A stretch of DNA of 64,000 nucleotides, from positions 62,001-126,000 of the forward strand of contig BATO01000001.1 in assembly GCA_000474255.1 (NCBI GenBank). Direction: 5' to 3'. The notes beneath the pieces are model-generated. The model was given only the letters and a program-made list of their open reading frames with translations, was not told where the DNA came from and did not search any database. Shown here one piece after another: positions 15,112 to 23,335 of the stretch. The translations under genes were made by a program, and so were the position numbers. Position 1 is the stretch's first letter, and every line of letters starts with the position of its first letter. This stretch comes from Aquipseudomonas alcaligenes MRY13-0052. GTDB taxonomy: Bacteria > Pseudomonadota > Gammaproteobacteria > Pseudomonadales > Pseudomonadaceae.

Positions 15112-15600
15112 GTGAAAATCAAATGGGCTGAAGAGTTGCGCGGCAACGTGCATGGGCTGGCCGAGTCGCTGGGCAACCTGCTGGTGGAGAGCTTCCACTA
15201 CCTGGCGCTGTTCGCCATCGGGGGGATTACCGCCTGGGCGGCGGTGGTGGCATTCCTGGGGATGGTGGAGAAGGGGCACATCACGGTCGATGACATCCTG
15301 CTGCTGTTCATCTACCTGGAGCTGGGGGCGATGGTGGGAATCTACTTCAAGACCAACCACATGCCGGTGCGCTTCCTGATCTACGTGGCGATCACCGCGC
15401 TGACGCGCCTGCTGATCTCCGACGTTTCGCACCATAACCGCCCCGACGAGAGCATCGTGTATGTCTGCGGTGCGATCCTGCTGCTGGCGCTGTCGATCCT
15501 GGTGGTGCGCTTCGCCTCGTCACGCTTCCCCTCGGAAGCCAGCGACAGCGTCAACCCGCGGCGCCGCCTGCAGGTCACGCGCGGCGAAGAAGAGGCCTGA
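15112..15600 (+). CDS. psiE: Phosphate-starvation-inducible protein PsiE
   Basis: A 162-residue inner-membrane protein of the PsiE family with four predicted membrane segments (around residues 27-52, 60-82, 88-110 and 120-142). The conserved YLELGAMVGIYFKTNHMPVRF loop between helices 2 and 3 is clear. I chose GTG 15112, preceded by GAGGAGC, because the homology starts there. The C-terminus has a basic tail. PsiE responds to phosphate starvation and cAMP in E. coli, and its molecular role is unknown. I do not see a convincing Pho box upstream. Confidence 0.88.
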   Translation: MKIKWAEELRGNVHGLAESLGNLLVESFHYLALFAIGGITAWAAVVAFLGMVEKGHITVDDILLLFIYLELGAMVGIYFKTNHMPVRFLIYVAITALTRLLISDVSHHNRPDESIVYVCGAILLLALSILVVRFASSRFPSEASDSVNPRRRLQVTRGEEEA

Positions 15601-15604
15601 GCCC

Positions 15605-15624
15605 GAGCGCCCGCCAGGGCGCTC
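15605..15624. terminator. Hairpin between convergent psiE and DUF3509 genes
   Basis: GAGCGCC / GGCGCTC form a 7-bp stem with a 6-nt loop. It sits between the psiE stop and the DUF3509 stop and overlaps the latter. There is no T-run on either side, so bidirectional termination is plausible but weakly supported. Confidence 0.4.
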
Positions 15625-15946
15625 AGATGCCGACGGCGAGGGGGCCGGTGACCCGCCCGGGCTGGCGGTTGGCGATGGGCGGAATGCTTTTGCCGCTGGT
15701 CATCGCGCTGAGCATTTCGCCGACGTTATGCCCTTTTTCGATCGCGATCCCGAAACGGATGCTCTCGATCACCCGCTCCAGGCGCTTCTGGTCGTTGCGC
15801 TGCGCGGGGCTGATCATGCGCCGCGCCACCACGCCGCTTTCGTCCGTGAGGGTGAGCATGATGTTGCCGTCCAGGCGCTCCAGGCTGAGGTTGACCCGGT
15901 AATCGGCCTGGAAGGCATCGGTCAGAATCTGAAAGGGGTTGTACAT
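15623..15946 (-). CDS. DUF3509 family protein
   Basis: A 107-residue soluble protein of a family found mainly in Pseudomonas. Recognisable features are the start MYNPFQILTDAF, the DYRVNLSLERLDG segment, and LTLTDESGVVARR. No catalytic motif or membrane segment is visible and the function is unknown. It is convergent with psiE and monocistronic. The assignment is by recall of the family pattern rather than by a search. Confidence 0.75.
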   Translation of the reverse strand: MYNPFQILTDAFQADYRVNLSLERLDGNIMLTLTDESGVVARRMISPAQRNDQKRLERVIESIRFGIAIEKGHNVGEMLSAMTSGKSIPPIANRQPGRVTGPLAVGI

Positions 15947-16304
15947 GGCGAGCTACCTGAGTTGTTGACGCATGGAGCGATTGACTGGGTGTGGCTCTGC
16001 AAAGTTCGATCCGTGTTGACGAACGGAAAGCCGGGCACCTGACCAGCGTCGTGAATGGCCAACTCCGGGTCGTACGCCTGCCGTTGCGTGTCCCCCATTG
16101 CCATTGCCGAATCCAGGCGCCTCCGTACGTGATCGACGAAGAATCTGCGGCAATCCTGCAGAAAGGAATTGCATTTCCTTAGCAGGTGAAAATAATTCTC
16201 AGGTAGTTCTGCAGGCTCTCCGGTCTCACCCGGCCTCCAGGCCTGCCCAGCCTCCGACAACCGGCGCCACCTCCAACCGGTTGACCACTGATGAAAGGAA
16301 CGAC
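15947..16304. other. 358-bp intergenic region before the iron-uptake operon
   Basis: It separates the divergent DUF3509 and DUF3649 genes. The only site I can support is the Fur-like box at 16185-16203. A 112-codon minus-strand frame crosses the region but shows no protein-like pattern. Nothing else is recognisable. Confidence 0.5.
16185..16203 (+). promoter_or_regulatory. Putative Fur box upstream of the DUF3649-PepSY-DUF3325 operon
   Basis: GGTGAAAATAATTCTCAGG contains the 13-bp near-palindrome GAAAATAATTCTC, which matches the AATAATTCTCA half of Pseudomonas Fur sites. It is about 100 nt before the first gene of the iron-related operon. Confidence 0.6.
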
Positions 16305-16601
16305 GTGATCAAAGCCAACCCCTCCGCGCCCTGGGCCGTCGCCTCGCGCGTGCTGGCGGCGATCCTCGGCGGATATGCGGTGGCCTACGCGGCCACCGCC
16401 TTCCTCGCCGTCTATCTGCCGCTGATCCGTGCCGACCGGGTCACCTTCGCCAGCCTGGGCTGTTTCGCCGTGTACGCGGTGGCCATCCTCTACGCCTTCG
16501 GCGCCCGCTCGGCCCTGCGTGCCTGGCTGGTGCTCGGCGGCCTGACCCTGGTGCTGGCGCTCGCCGCCTTCGTCCCGGAAGGCTACGGGGTGCGCCCATG
16601 A
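16305..16601 (+). CDS. DUF3649 small membrane protein
   Basis: A 98-residue protein with three predicted membrane helices (about 10-35, 42-62, 68-88). It matches the DUF3649 family, which in Pseudomonas and relatives precedes a PepSY-domain protein and a DUF3325 protein beside TonB-dependent siderophore receptors. The start is GTG 16305 with AAAGGA six bases upstream; longer frames have no homology. Its stop overlaps the next ATG (ATGA). A role in ferric-siderophore handling at the inner membrane is likely from context; the activity is unknown. Confidence 0.78.
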   Translation: MIKANPSAPWAVASRVLAAILGGYAVAYAATAFLAVYLPLIRADRVTFASLGCFAVYAVAILYAFGARSALRAWLVLGGLTLVLALAAFVPEGYGVRP

Positions 16602-18121
16602 GCCTGCGTCAATCCATGGCCGGCCTGCACACCTGGGGCGGGCTGCTGCCGTCCTGGCTGCTCTTCGTCATCCTCTTCGCCGGCAGCATCGCCTGCTTCG
16701 ACAAGGAGCTGGAACGCTGGATGCGCCCGACCCTGCACGAGGGGGGCGAGCACACGCTGTCCATCGACCAGGTGCGCGACTGGCTGCTGGCCAAGGCGCC
16801 CGATGCCCACGCCCTGTGGATGCGCCCGCCGAGCGAGCGCGAGCCCTTCTGGTGGGCCGGCTACGAGCCGGCGGACGAGAGCGATTTCCAGCGCTTCGCC
16901 CTCGACCCGGCCACGGGCGAGGTGCTGCCGGAAACCCTCGGCGGCAGCTTCTGGTTCGTCCTCCACTACAACCTTCACGCCGGGATGGCCGGCCTCTACA
17001 TCGTCGGCCTCGCCGGCATGTTCATGCTGGTGGCGCTGATCAGCGGCATCATCATCCACCGGCGCTTCTTCAAGGACTTCTTCACCCTGCGGCCCAAGGC
17101 CAACGGCCAGCGCGCCTGGCTCGACGCCCACAACCTGTTCGGCGTGCTGGGGCTGCCGTTCCACCTGCTGATCGCCTATACCGGGCTGGCGATCTTCGTC
17201 ATCTACTACATGCCCGCCGGCATGCAGGTGGCCTACAAAGGCGACACCACCACCTTCTTCAACGAGGTGATCGGCCAGTACAGCCGCGAGGACGTGAAGC
17301 GCCCGGCACCGCCGCCGGTGTCCCTCGACGGCCTGGTGCTGGACGCCAAGCAGCGTTGGGGCGGTGGCGAGCCGGGCTGGATCAGCATCCACCACCCAGG
17401 CGACGAGGCGGCGGTGGTGGACATCCGCCGCTATGAGCGCAGCCGCGTGGTGGACTTCCTCTGGACCCTCTCCTACGACGCCGGCAGCGGCGAGCTGCTG
17501 CACGAGCAGAAACCCTACCTGGCCGGCTACCAGAGCTTCGTCTGGCTGAGCAACCTGCACATGGCCCAGTTCGGCGGGCAGATCGTCCGCGCCCTGTACC
17601 TGCTGCTGGGCCTGATGGGCTGCACCATGGTGGTGGGTGGCCTGCAGGTGTGGCTGACCAAGCGCGAGGCGCGCGGCAGCCGGGGCATCGGCCTGGTGCG
17701 TGCACTGAATGGCGCGGTGATCGGCGGTCTGCCCATCGCCAGCCTGGCGCTGCTCTGCTGCAACCGCCTGCTCCCCGCGGACCTGGCCGCTCGCGCCAGC
17801 GCGGAGGCCTATGTCTTCGTCGGCGCCTGGTTGCTGGTGGCGCTCTGGGCGGTGCTGCGGCGCAACAGCGGCCAGGTGGCGCGCGACCTGCTCGCCGTCT
17901 TCGCCCTGCTGGCCCTCGGCTTGCCGCTGCTCAATGCCTTCACTGGTGGCCAGGCCAGCCTGCTGGCCAGCGCCGCCCGTGGCGACTGGGCGCTGGCGGG
18001 CATCGACCTGAGCCTGCTCGGCTGCGGCCTGCTCTGCGTGGCGCTGGCCTGGCGCCGCTCGCAACCCCGTGCCGTGCCCGCCCCGCGCGTGCGCCGCCAA
18101 CTGGCAGAGGAAGGCGCCTGA
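16598..18121 (+). CDS. PepSY-associated transmembrane protein (iron-uptake associated)
   Basis: A 507-residue inner-membrane protein of the PepSY_TM family. It begins with RQSMAGLHTWGGLLPSW, a conserved entry to the first helix, followed by a periplasmic PepSY-like region, helices around 125-150, 185-215 and 325-345, and further C-terminal helices. Conserved histidines at LH (first helix), HYNLH and AHNLFG are typical of the family and may bind haem or iron, as proposed for ferric-siderophore reductases such as FoxB/PiuB-like proteins. It overlaps DUF3649 by 4 nt and DUF3325 by 1 nt. Fur control is suggested by the upstream box. Confidence 0.85.
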   Translation: MSLRQSMAGLHTWGGLLPSWLLFVILFAGSIACFDKELERWMRPTLHEGGEHTLSIDQVRDWLLAKAPDAHALWMRPPSEREPFWWAGYEPADESDFQRFALDPATGEVLPETLGGSFWFVLHYNLHAGMAGLYIVGLAGMFMLVALISGIIIHRRFFKDFFTLRPKANGQRAWLDAHNLFGVLGLPFHLLIAYTGLAIFVIYYMPAGMQVAYKGDTTTFFNEVIGQYSREDVKRPAPPPVSLDGLVLDAKQRWGGGEPGWISIHHPGDEAAVVDIRRYERSRVVDFLWTLSYDAGSGELLHEQKPYLAGYQSFVWLSNLHMAQFGGQIVRALYLLLGLMGCTMVVGGLQVWLTKREARGSRGIGLVRALNGAVIGGLPIASLALLCCNRLLPADLAARASAEAYVFVGAWLLVALWAVLRRNSGQVARDLLAVFALLALGLPLLNAFTGGQASLLASAARGDWALAGIDLSLLGCGLLCVALAWRRSQPRAVPAPRVRRQLAEEGA

Positions 18122-18444
18122 TGCTGCTGCTCGGATTCGCGTTCTGCTACCTGGCCATGACGGCGCTGAGCCTGGCCATGTCCCGCCACCACAAGGTGCT
18201 GTTCCAGGGCCCGCTGCCCGAGGCGCGGGTGCGCCTGCTGCGTGTCGTCGCAGTGTTCGCCTTCGCCATCGGCCTGGCCCTGGCGGTGAGTGACCAGGGT
18301 GGCGAGATCGGCACCATCCTCTGGCTCTGCCAGGTAATGCTCGCCGCTCTGCTGCTGGTGGCCCTGCTGGCCTGGCAAAGCCGCTGGGTGCTGCCCCTGG
18401 TGGCACTGCTGCCGCTGGGCGGTGGGGTGATGGCGCTGCTCTGA
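18121..18444 (+). CDS. DUF3325 small membrane protein
   Basis: A 107-residue protein with four hydrophobic segments and the conserved ALSLAMSRHHKVLF motif after the first helix. It is the third member of the DUF3649-PepSY-DUF3325 group and starts at the TGATG junction with the PepSY gene, so it is translationally coupled. The operon ends with an intrinsic terminator at 18538-18562. Function is unknown beyond the association with siderophore uptake. Confidence 0.78.
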   Translation: MLLLGFAFCYLAMTALSLAMSRHHKVLFQGPLPEARVRLLRVVAVFAFAIGLALAVSDQGGEIGTILWLCQVMLAALLLVALLAWQSRWVLPLVALLPLGGGVMALL

Positions 18445-18498
18445 TGGCCTGACGCTGGCAGGCCTGCGGCCCGCTGGGCACCAACCTACATACAGCCC

Positions 18499-18529
18499 GT
18501 AGGATGGGTAGAGCGCAGCGAAACCCATG
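18499..18529 (-). repeat. Dispersed intergenic repeat, family 1 (inverted copy)
   Basis: CGTAGGATGGGTAGAGCGCAG continues as CGAAACCCAT, the reverse complement of the element at 12580-12612 with small differences. It lies between the DUF3325 stop and the terminator. Confidence 0.8.
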
Positions 18530-18537
18530 CTGTTTTG

Positions 18538-18562
18538 AAAGCCGGCTAAGTGCCGGCTTTTT
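18538..18562 (+). terminator. Intrinsic terminator after the DUF3325 gene
   Basis: AAAGCCGGC and GCCGGCTTT pair over a 5-nt loop and the plus strand continues with TT before CG, giving a five-T run. It is about 95 nt past the DUF3325 stop and also sits in the convergent space with the receptor gene. Confidence 0.8.
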
Positions 18563-18603
18563 CGCGAATGAATTCGCCCACGAAGTGTGGCCAACCTACA
18601 CGT

Positions 18604-18626
18604 GTAGCCCGGGCTTCAGCCCGGGG
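18604..18626 (+). repeat. Dispersed repeat, family 3 (GTAGCCCGGGCTTCAGCCCGGG)
   Basis: A short self-complementary intergenic element in which CCCGGGCT and AGCCCGGG pair. Related copies occur at 10749-10766 and, as a pair, at 28850-28909. Confidence 0.75.
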
Positions 18627-18639
18627 TCTGCAAGGGGCA

Positions 18640-21186
18640 TCAGAACTCGACGCTGTAGCTCAGGCTGTAGGTGCGGCCACGGCCGTGGTAGTCGAACAGG
18701 TCGGCGGTGGCGGCGGTGCCGTAGAACACCTGGGCGCGCTGGCCCCAGACGGTGGTGTAGTCCTTGTCCAGCAGGTTCTGGATGCCGACGTTGAGGGTGC
18801 CCACCGGCAGGACCTGGCTGCCCAGCAGATCGAAGGTGGTGTAGCCATCGATCTTGTGGTCGTTGCCGTCGAAGTTGCCGTTGGCCAGGACGTTGCCGTC
18901 GTCGCTGAGGTTGAAGCTGCGCACGGCCTGCAGGCGCAGGCTGGTTTCGCCGTTCTGCCAGCTGGCGAAGGCGGTGAGCTTGGACGGGCTGGCGGCGGTG
19001 ACGTCCTGTTTCTGCCAGCGCTTGGCGATCTTCTGCTGGGAACGGATGGCCAGGGCGCTGGCGCCGATCTGCCAGTTGTCGTTCAGCCAGTAGTTGGCCT
19101 GGCCTTCGAGGCCGTAGTTGCGCTTCTTGTTGTCCAGCTGCTCCACCAGCAGGGTGGTGCGGTTGTAGGTGATGCTCTTGTCCGACCAGGCATAGAAGGC
19201 CGCCAGCTGGGCATCCAGGCCGTCGGCGTAGTGGCGCCAGCCGAGCTCGATCTGCTTGGTCTTGATGCCGTCCAGGGCGGAGTCCTTGACGTTGACGTGG
19301 CGGCCCAGGGTCCAGTGGTTGCCCACCAGGGTGTAGCTGCCCTGGCCGTAGTACTTGGCCGGGTCGGGCAGCTCGAAGCCCTCGGAGTAGTTGGCCCACA
19401 CCTGCTGCGCCTTGCTCAGCTTGTAGACGGCGCCGGCGTTGTACAGGTCCACCTGGTAGTCCTTGGATCCGCCCGGCACGGCGTCGGCGCTGGTGCCGTT
19501 GCCTTTGCTGATCTGCACCTGCTGGGCGGCGGCGACGAAAGAGCCCACGTCGTTGCCGATGCGCTGGTGGCGGATGCCGGCGGACAGGGTCAGGTCGTCG
19601 GTGGCCTTCCAGCTGGTCTGGGCGAACAGTGATTTGCTGTCGGTGTCGATGCCTGGGTAGCGGCCGATGCGCGCGTACTCATCGGCCACCAGCCCGCCGG
19701 TGGCGGCGGCGGTGGTCAGGTTGAACATGGCCTGGTCGGAGTCGAAGCTCTCCCACTCGAAGTCGGCGCCGTAGGTCAGGCTGACGCGATCCCATTCCTT
19801 CACCAGCACGGACTTGAGGCCGAAGTAATCGGTGTCCTGCTGCGAGGCGGAGTAGTAGGAGCGCGCGGTATCGATGGCGCCGCCACTGCCGAAGGCGACG
19901 CTTGGGTACGGCTGGAAGGCCATCTCCTCGCTGCGGTAGTAGGCCTGCAGGTAGAAGTCGTGGCCGAGCACTTCGGGCACGTGCCAGGTGGCATTGAACT
20001 GCTGGCGCTCGGTGTGCGGTTCGCGGTCGAAGCTGGCGCCGCCTTCCACCTCGAAAGGCACCTGGCCGCGCAGGCCCTGGAAGTTGCGCCCCAGGTTCAC
20101 GCCCTTGTCGCCGTCGTAGCCGGAGTCGTACCACTGCATACCGAGGTTGAGGCTCTGGCCGTTGGCGAAGGCGAAGTCCAGGCTGCCCATCACGTCCACC
20201 GCCTGGTTGTACTGCAGGTCGGTCTGGGTGATGTCGAGCATCACCTGGTCGCCGTTGCCGTCGTAGGCGGCGCCGTTCTTCTGGTAGGCCACCGAGAGAC
20301 GGCCCTTGACCTGCTCGCTGCCGCCGCTCACCGACTGGGCCACGCGCCAGTCGTGGTCCTGGTGGGTTTCGAAGCCGGTGCGCACGCCGACCTCGCTGTT
20401 GAAGCGCACATCACCCGCCTCGGCGCGCTTGGTGACGATGTTGATGATGCCGCCGGTGGCGCCGCCGCCGTACACGGCACTGGCACCGGAGAGCACTTCG
20501 ATGCGTTCGATGTTGAACGGGTCGATGGAGTCGAACTGGCGGCTGATGCCCCGGGAGCTGTTCAGCGACACGCCGTCGATCATCACCAGGGCGCTGCGGC
20601 CGCGCATGTTCTGGCCGTAGTTGGTGCGCCCCTGGGGGCCGATGTCCATGCCCGGGATGAGTTGGCCGAGGGCTTCCTTGAAGGGCACGCCGGCCTTGGT
20701 CTGCTCCTGCAACTGGTGGCTGTCGATCACCCACACGGTGCCTGGCAGCTCGCTGATGCTCACCGGTGCACGGGAGCCGATCACCACCTGGCGGTCGATC
20801 TCCAGGGCCGCGCCTTCGGTGGCCATGTGCAGGCTGAAGCCGCCTTCACCGGCCTCGGCGCGCAGGCCGCTGCCGGCGAGCAGGCGGTCGAGCCCTTCTG
20901 CCACGGCGAACTCGCCCTTGAGGCCCTGGGTGCTGCGGCCCTGGGTCAGCTCCGGGCTGAAGGACAGCAGCACGCCGGCTTCGCGGCCGAAGCGGTTGAG
21001 CGCGGGCTCCAGGCCGCCGGCCGGGATGTCGAAGGCCTGGCGGCGCTCGGCGCCGATCACCAGGTCCTGGGCGCTGGCAATGGCGGGCAGCCCGGCGGCG
21101 GCCAGGCTCAGGCCCAGCAGCAGCGGTTGCATGGCGCGGGCCAGGGGCGTGCGGGCGAAGCGGCGAAGGGTGGGGTCGGCGGTCAT
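18640..21186 (-). CDS. TonB-dependent siderophore receptor with signalling (STN) domain
   Basis: An 848-residue outer-membrane receptor. Order: signal peptide ending near AIASAQ, an N-terminal secretin/TonB short domain (LEPALNRFGREAGVLLSFSPEL) that talks to FecR, a TonB-box-like segment, the plug (NMRGRSALVMIDGV, YGGGATGGIINIVTK) and a 22-strand barrel ending in the C-terminal aromatic VEF. The plug resembles IutA/ChtA-type receptors for aerobactin-like hydroxamate-citrate siderophores; the actual ligand is unproven. The start ATG 21186 follows from the signal peptide. FecR and FecI lie just upstream on the same strand, giving a complete cell-surface signalling unit. Confidence 0.93.
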   Translation of the reverse strand: MTADPTLRRFARTPLARAMQPLLLGLSLAAAGLPAIASAQDLVIGAERRQAFDIPAGGLEPALNRFGREAGVLLSFSPELTQGRSTQGLKGEFAVAEGLDRLLAGSGLRAEAGEGGFSLHMATEGAALEIDRQVVIGSRAPVSISELPGTVWVIDSHQLQEQTKAGVPFKEALGQLIPGMDIGPQGRTNYGQNMRGRSALVMIDGVSLNSSRGISRQFDSIDPFNIERIEVLSGASAVYGGGATGGIINIVTKRAEAGDVRFNSEVGVRTGFETHQDHDWRVAQSVSGGSEQVKGRLSVAYQKNGAAYDGNGDQVMLDITQTDLQYNQAVDVMGSLDFAFANGQSLNLGMQWYDSGYDGDKGVNLGRNFQGLRGQVPFEVEGGASFDREPHTERQQFNATWHVPEVLGHDFYLQAYYRSEEMAFQPYPSVAFGSGGAIDTARSYYSASQQDTDYFGLKSVLVKEWDRVSLTYGADFEWESFDSDQAMFNLTTAAATGGLVADEYARIGRYPGIDTDSKSLFAQTSWKATDDLTLSAGIRHQRIGNDVGSFVAAAQQVQISKGNGTSADAVPGGSKDYQVDLYNAGAVYKLSKAQQVWANYSEGFELPDPAKYYGQGSYTLVGNHWTLGRHVNVKDSALDGIKTKQIELGWRHYADGLDAQLAAFYAWSDKSITYNRTTLLVEQLDNKKRNYGLEGQANYWLNDNWQIGASALAIRSQQKIAKRWQKQDVTAASPSKLTAFASWQNGETSLRLQAVRSFNLSDDGNVLANGNFDGNDHKIDGYTTFDLLGSQVLPVGTLNVGIQNLLDKDYTTVWGQRAQVFYGTAATADLFDYHGRGRTYSLSYSVEF

Positions 21187-21294
21187 GGCGGCACTCGTTC
21201 GGGAGAGGGAAAGGGGTTTTGCCTTCCCTGTCACGCGAGGCCGGGAAAAAGGTTCAGGTCGGTGAAAAAAATTTTCGCGGTGCCGGTGCGCGGC

Positions 21295-22257
21295 TCAGGA
21301 CGCGGCCCTGGGGTGCACGCTGATCCAGTAGCGGGTGACGCTGCGCACCTCCACGGGCAGGGTGCGCGGCAGCATCGCGAGGATGCTGTCGGTGTGGTCC
21401 AGCGGGTAGGTGCCGGAGAGGCGCAGGTCGGCGATGGCCGGGTCGCAGCCGATGCGCCCGTGGCGGTAGCGGCCCAGTTCGGCGAGGAAGTCGCCCAAGC
21501 GCATGGCGCTGGCCACCAGCATGCCGTTGATCCAGGCCACGCTGTTCTCGTCCGCCACCTGGGCCGCACCGCTGCCACGGGCGTCGAGGTTGAGGCGCTG
21601 GCCGGGTTGCAGCGCCAGGCGCTGGCCATGGCTGAACACCTGGGCCTCGCCGGTGAACAGGCTGACCTGGCTGCGGCTCTCCTGCAGGCGCACGGCGAGG
21701 CGGCCGCCGTGGAGCAGGATCAGCCCCTGGGGCGTTTCCACCCGCAGTGGCCGCGCCTCGTCCACGGCCTCCACCAGCATTTCGCCCTGGCGCAGGTGGA
21801 GCAGGCGCTGGCGGGCGTCGAAGCGGATATCCAGCGCGCTGTCGGTGTTCAGTGACAGGGTCGAGCCATCGGCCAGGGCCAGGTTGCGGCGCTCGCCCAC
21901 GGCGGTGCTCTGGTCGGCGCGCAGGGCCAGCAGCGGGTCGCTTTCGCGTACCGCCAGGGCACCGCCACCGGCGATCACCAGCAGGGTGAGCAGCTTCAGC
22001 GCATCACGCCGGCTGCGCGAGGAGGGTGCGTCCAGGGCGGCGAGGGCGCTGGGGGTGTTCAGCCCGCGCAGGCCCTGGTTGACCGATTCGATGCGCTGCC
22101 AGGCGCGCTCGTGCTCCGGGTCGGCGGCGCGCCAGCGTTGCCAGGCGTCCTGGCGCTGGCGCGAAGGTGTGCCGCCTTGCAGCTCCACCAGCCACTGCAC
22201 CGCCTGGGCGGCGATGGCGGGGGCGATGCGTTGTTCGCCGGGCTTGCGCAGGGCCAT
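21295..22257 (-). CDS. FecR-family anti-sigma / sigma regulator
   Basis: A 320-residue single-pass protein. The N-terminal cytoplasmic part (QAVQWLVELQGG, AWQRWRAADPEHERAWQRIE) is the DUF4880 anti-sigma region, a membrane helix lies near residues 88-106 (LTLLVIAGGGALAV), and the periplasmic FecR domain (TAVGERRNLALADGSTLSLNT) follows. It relays the loaded state of the receptor to the FecI sigma factor. ATG 22257 overlaps the fecI stop as ATGA; a GTG at 22266 is the alternative. The receptor gene lies 108 nt downstream. Confidence 0.92.
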   Translation of the reverse strand: MALRKPGEQRIAPAIAAQAVQWLVELQGGTPSRQRQDAWQRWRAADPEHERAWQRIESVNQGLRGLNTPSALAALDAPSSRSRRDALKLLTLLVIAGGGALAVRESDPLLALRADQSTAVGERRNLALADGSTLSLNTDSALDIRFDARQRLLHLRQGEMLVEAVDEARPLRVETPQGLILLHGGRLAVRLQESRSQVSLFTGEAQVFSHGQRLALQPGQRLNLDARGSGAAQVADENSVAWINGMLVASAMRLGDFLAELGRYRHGRIGCDPAIADLRLSGTYPLDHTDSILAMLPRTLPVEVRSVTRYWISVHPRAAS

Positions 22258-22766
22258 CAGAGGCACTCCGCGAAGTAGCAGCGCTCAGCGGCCTTGGCCA
22301 TGTAGCGCTTGACGCTGGAAAGGGAGAGGCCGAGCTGCTCGGCGATCTCGTTGTAGGTGCAGCCGTCCACCTGGGCCAGCAGGAAGACCTTTTTCGCCAG
22401 AGGGGCCAGGCCGTCGAGCAGGCGGTCCAGCTCCATCAGGGTTTCCAGGATGATGGCGCGGGTTTCCTCGCTGGGCACTTCCTCTTCCGGCAGCGCGGCG
22501 AGGGCCTGCAGGTAGGCGCGCTCGATGTCCTGGCGGCGGTAGTGGTTGGCCAGCACGCGCTTGGCGATGGTGGTGAGGAAGGCGCGCGGTTCGAGAATGC
22601 GGTGCGCCTCGCGCCCCAGCAGCACCTTGAGGAAGGTGTCCTGGGCCAGGTCGGCGGCGCTCTGCGGGCAGCCGAGCTTGCGCTGCAGCCAATTCCGGAG
22701 CCAGCCGTTGTGGTCGCTGTAGAGCTTGTGCAACGCCTGCTCGGGGGCGGCCTGGCTGCTGGTCAA
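22257..22766 (-). CDS. FecI-family ECF sigma factor
   Basis: A 169-residue iron-starvation ECF sigma factor with sigma region 2 (LYSDHNGWLRNWLQRKLG, DLAQDTFLKVL) and region 4 (CTYNEIAEQLGLSLSSVKRY). It should direct transcription of the adjacent receptor gene upon siderophore signalling through FecR. The best start is TTG 22766, with CGGAG seven bases before it, as no ATG fits the conserved N-terminus. A Fur-like palindrome lies just upstream at 22799-22824. Confidence 0.9.
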   Translation of the reverse strand: MTSSQAAPEQALHKLYSDHNGWLRNWLQRKLGCPQSAADLAQDTFLKVLLGREAHRILEPRAFLTTIAKRVLANHYRRQDIERAYLQALAALPEEEVPSEETRAIILETLMELDRLLDGLAPLAKKVFLLAQVDGCTYNEIAEQLGLSLSSVKRYMAKAAERCYFAECL

Positions 22767-22798
22767 GGAAGGCTCCGGGAGGGGATTGGGGTTGGATC

Positions 22799-22824
22799 AA
22801 ATAGGAATGCTTCGCATTCTATTT
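22799..22824. promoter_or_regulatory. Palindrome / putative Fur box between fecI and the PA2779-like gene
   Basis: A 26-bp inverted repeat with arms AAATAGGAATGC and GCATTCTATTT around TTC. The core GGAATGCTTCGCATTC resembles the GAATGATTCGCATT form of Pseudomonas Fur boxes. It lies 33 nt upstream of fecI and about 110 nt upstream of the divergent gene, so it could act on both. Confidence 0.55.
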
Positions 22825-22936
22825 GTGCCGTGGCCGTTGCGCAATGCGGCCGTGCACCCCACTTGATCGGTGGGTGGAACCCGGGAAGCGAGGCGCGGGT
22901 CAATCGATCACAACAACGTGATCCAGGAGAACCACC

Positions 22937-23335
22937 ATGCTCAGTCCCGCCACCACCCGCCGACTCGCCGCCGTGCTGGTCGCTAGCCAACTCACCTTCT
23001 TCGCCCAGGTACCGCTGGCCCAGGCCGCCATGATCGGCACGCCCCAGGCGCTGCAGGAACAGCAGCAACAGGTCGACCGCGCCCAGCTGCGCGGCATGCT
23101 GGATAACCAGGACGTGCAGAAGAAGCTGCAGGAGTACGGCGTGCCCCGTGAGCAGGTGGAGGCGCGTATCAACAGCCTCACCCCCGCCGAGCTGGCGCAG
23201 TTCAACCAGCAGCTGCAGCAGGAGCCCGCCGGTGCCGGCATCGTCGGCATCATCGTGCTGTTCCTGGTGATCTTCATCATCACCGACATGCTCTGCGCCA
23301 CGGACATCTTCAGCTTCATCAAATGCATCCGTTGA
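22937..23335 (+). CDS. PA2779-family protein
   Basis: A 132-residue exported protein: signal peptide to about residue 30 (ending AQAAM), a Gln-rich helical segment, the SLTPAELAQFNQQLQQ motif, and a C-terminal hydrophobic segment (GIIVLFLVIFIITDML) before a short tail with two cysteines (LCATDIFSFIKC). The pattern is that of the PA2779 family, always paired with the PA2778-type peptidase that follows. The gene precedes that partner with a 1-nt overlap. Function is unknown; the pairing suggests the small protein is a substrate or partner of the peptidase. Confidence 0.75.
   Translation: MLSPATTRRLAAVLVASQLTFFAQVPLAQAAMIGTPQALQEQQQQVDRAQLRGMLDNQDVQKKLQEYGVPREQVEARINSLTPAELAQFNQQLQQEPAGAGIVGIIVLFLVIFIITDMLCATDIFSFIKCIR

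Noticed and set aside
15922-16260. 112-codon minus-strand frame before the iron-uptake operon
   Set aside because: It overlaps the start of the DUF3509 gene and the Fur-like box, with no recognisable motif or ribosome-binding site.
22799-22824. Palindrome before fecI as a transcription terminator
   Set aside because: It lies upstream of two divergent genes with no transcript entering it and resembles Fur-type sites.
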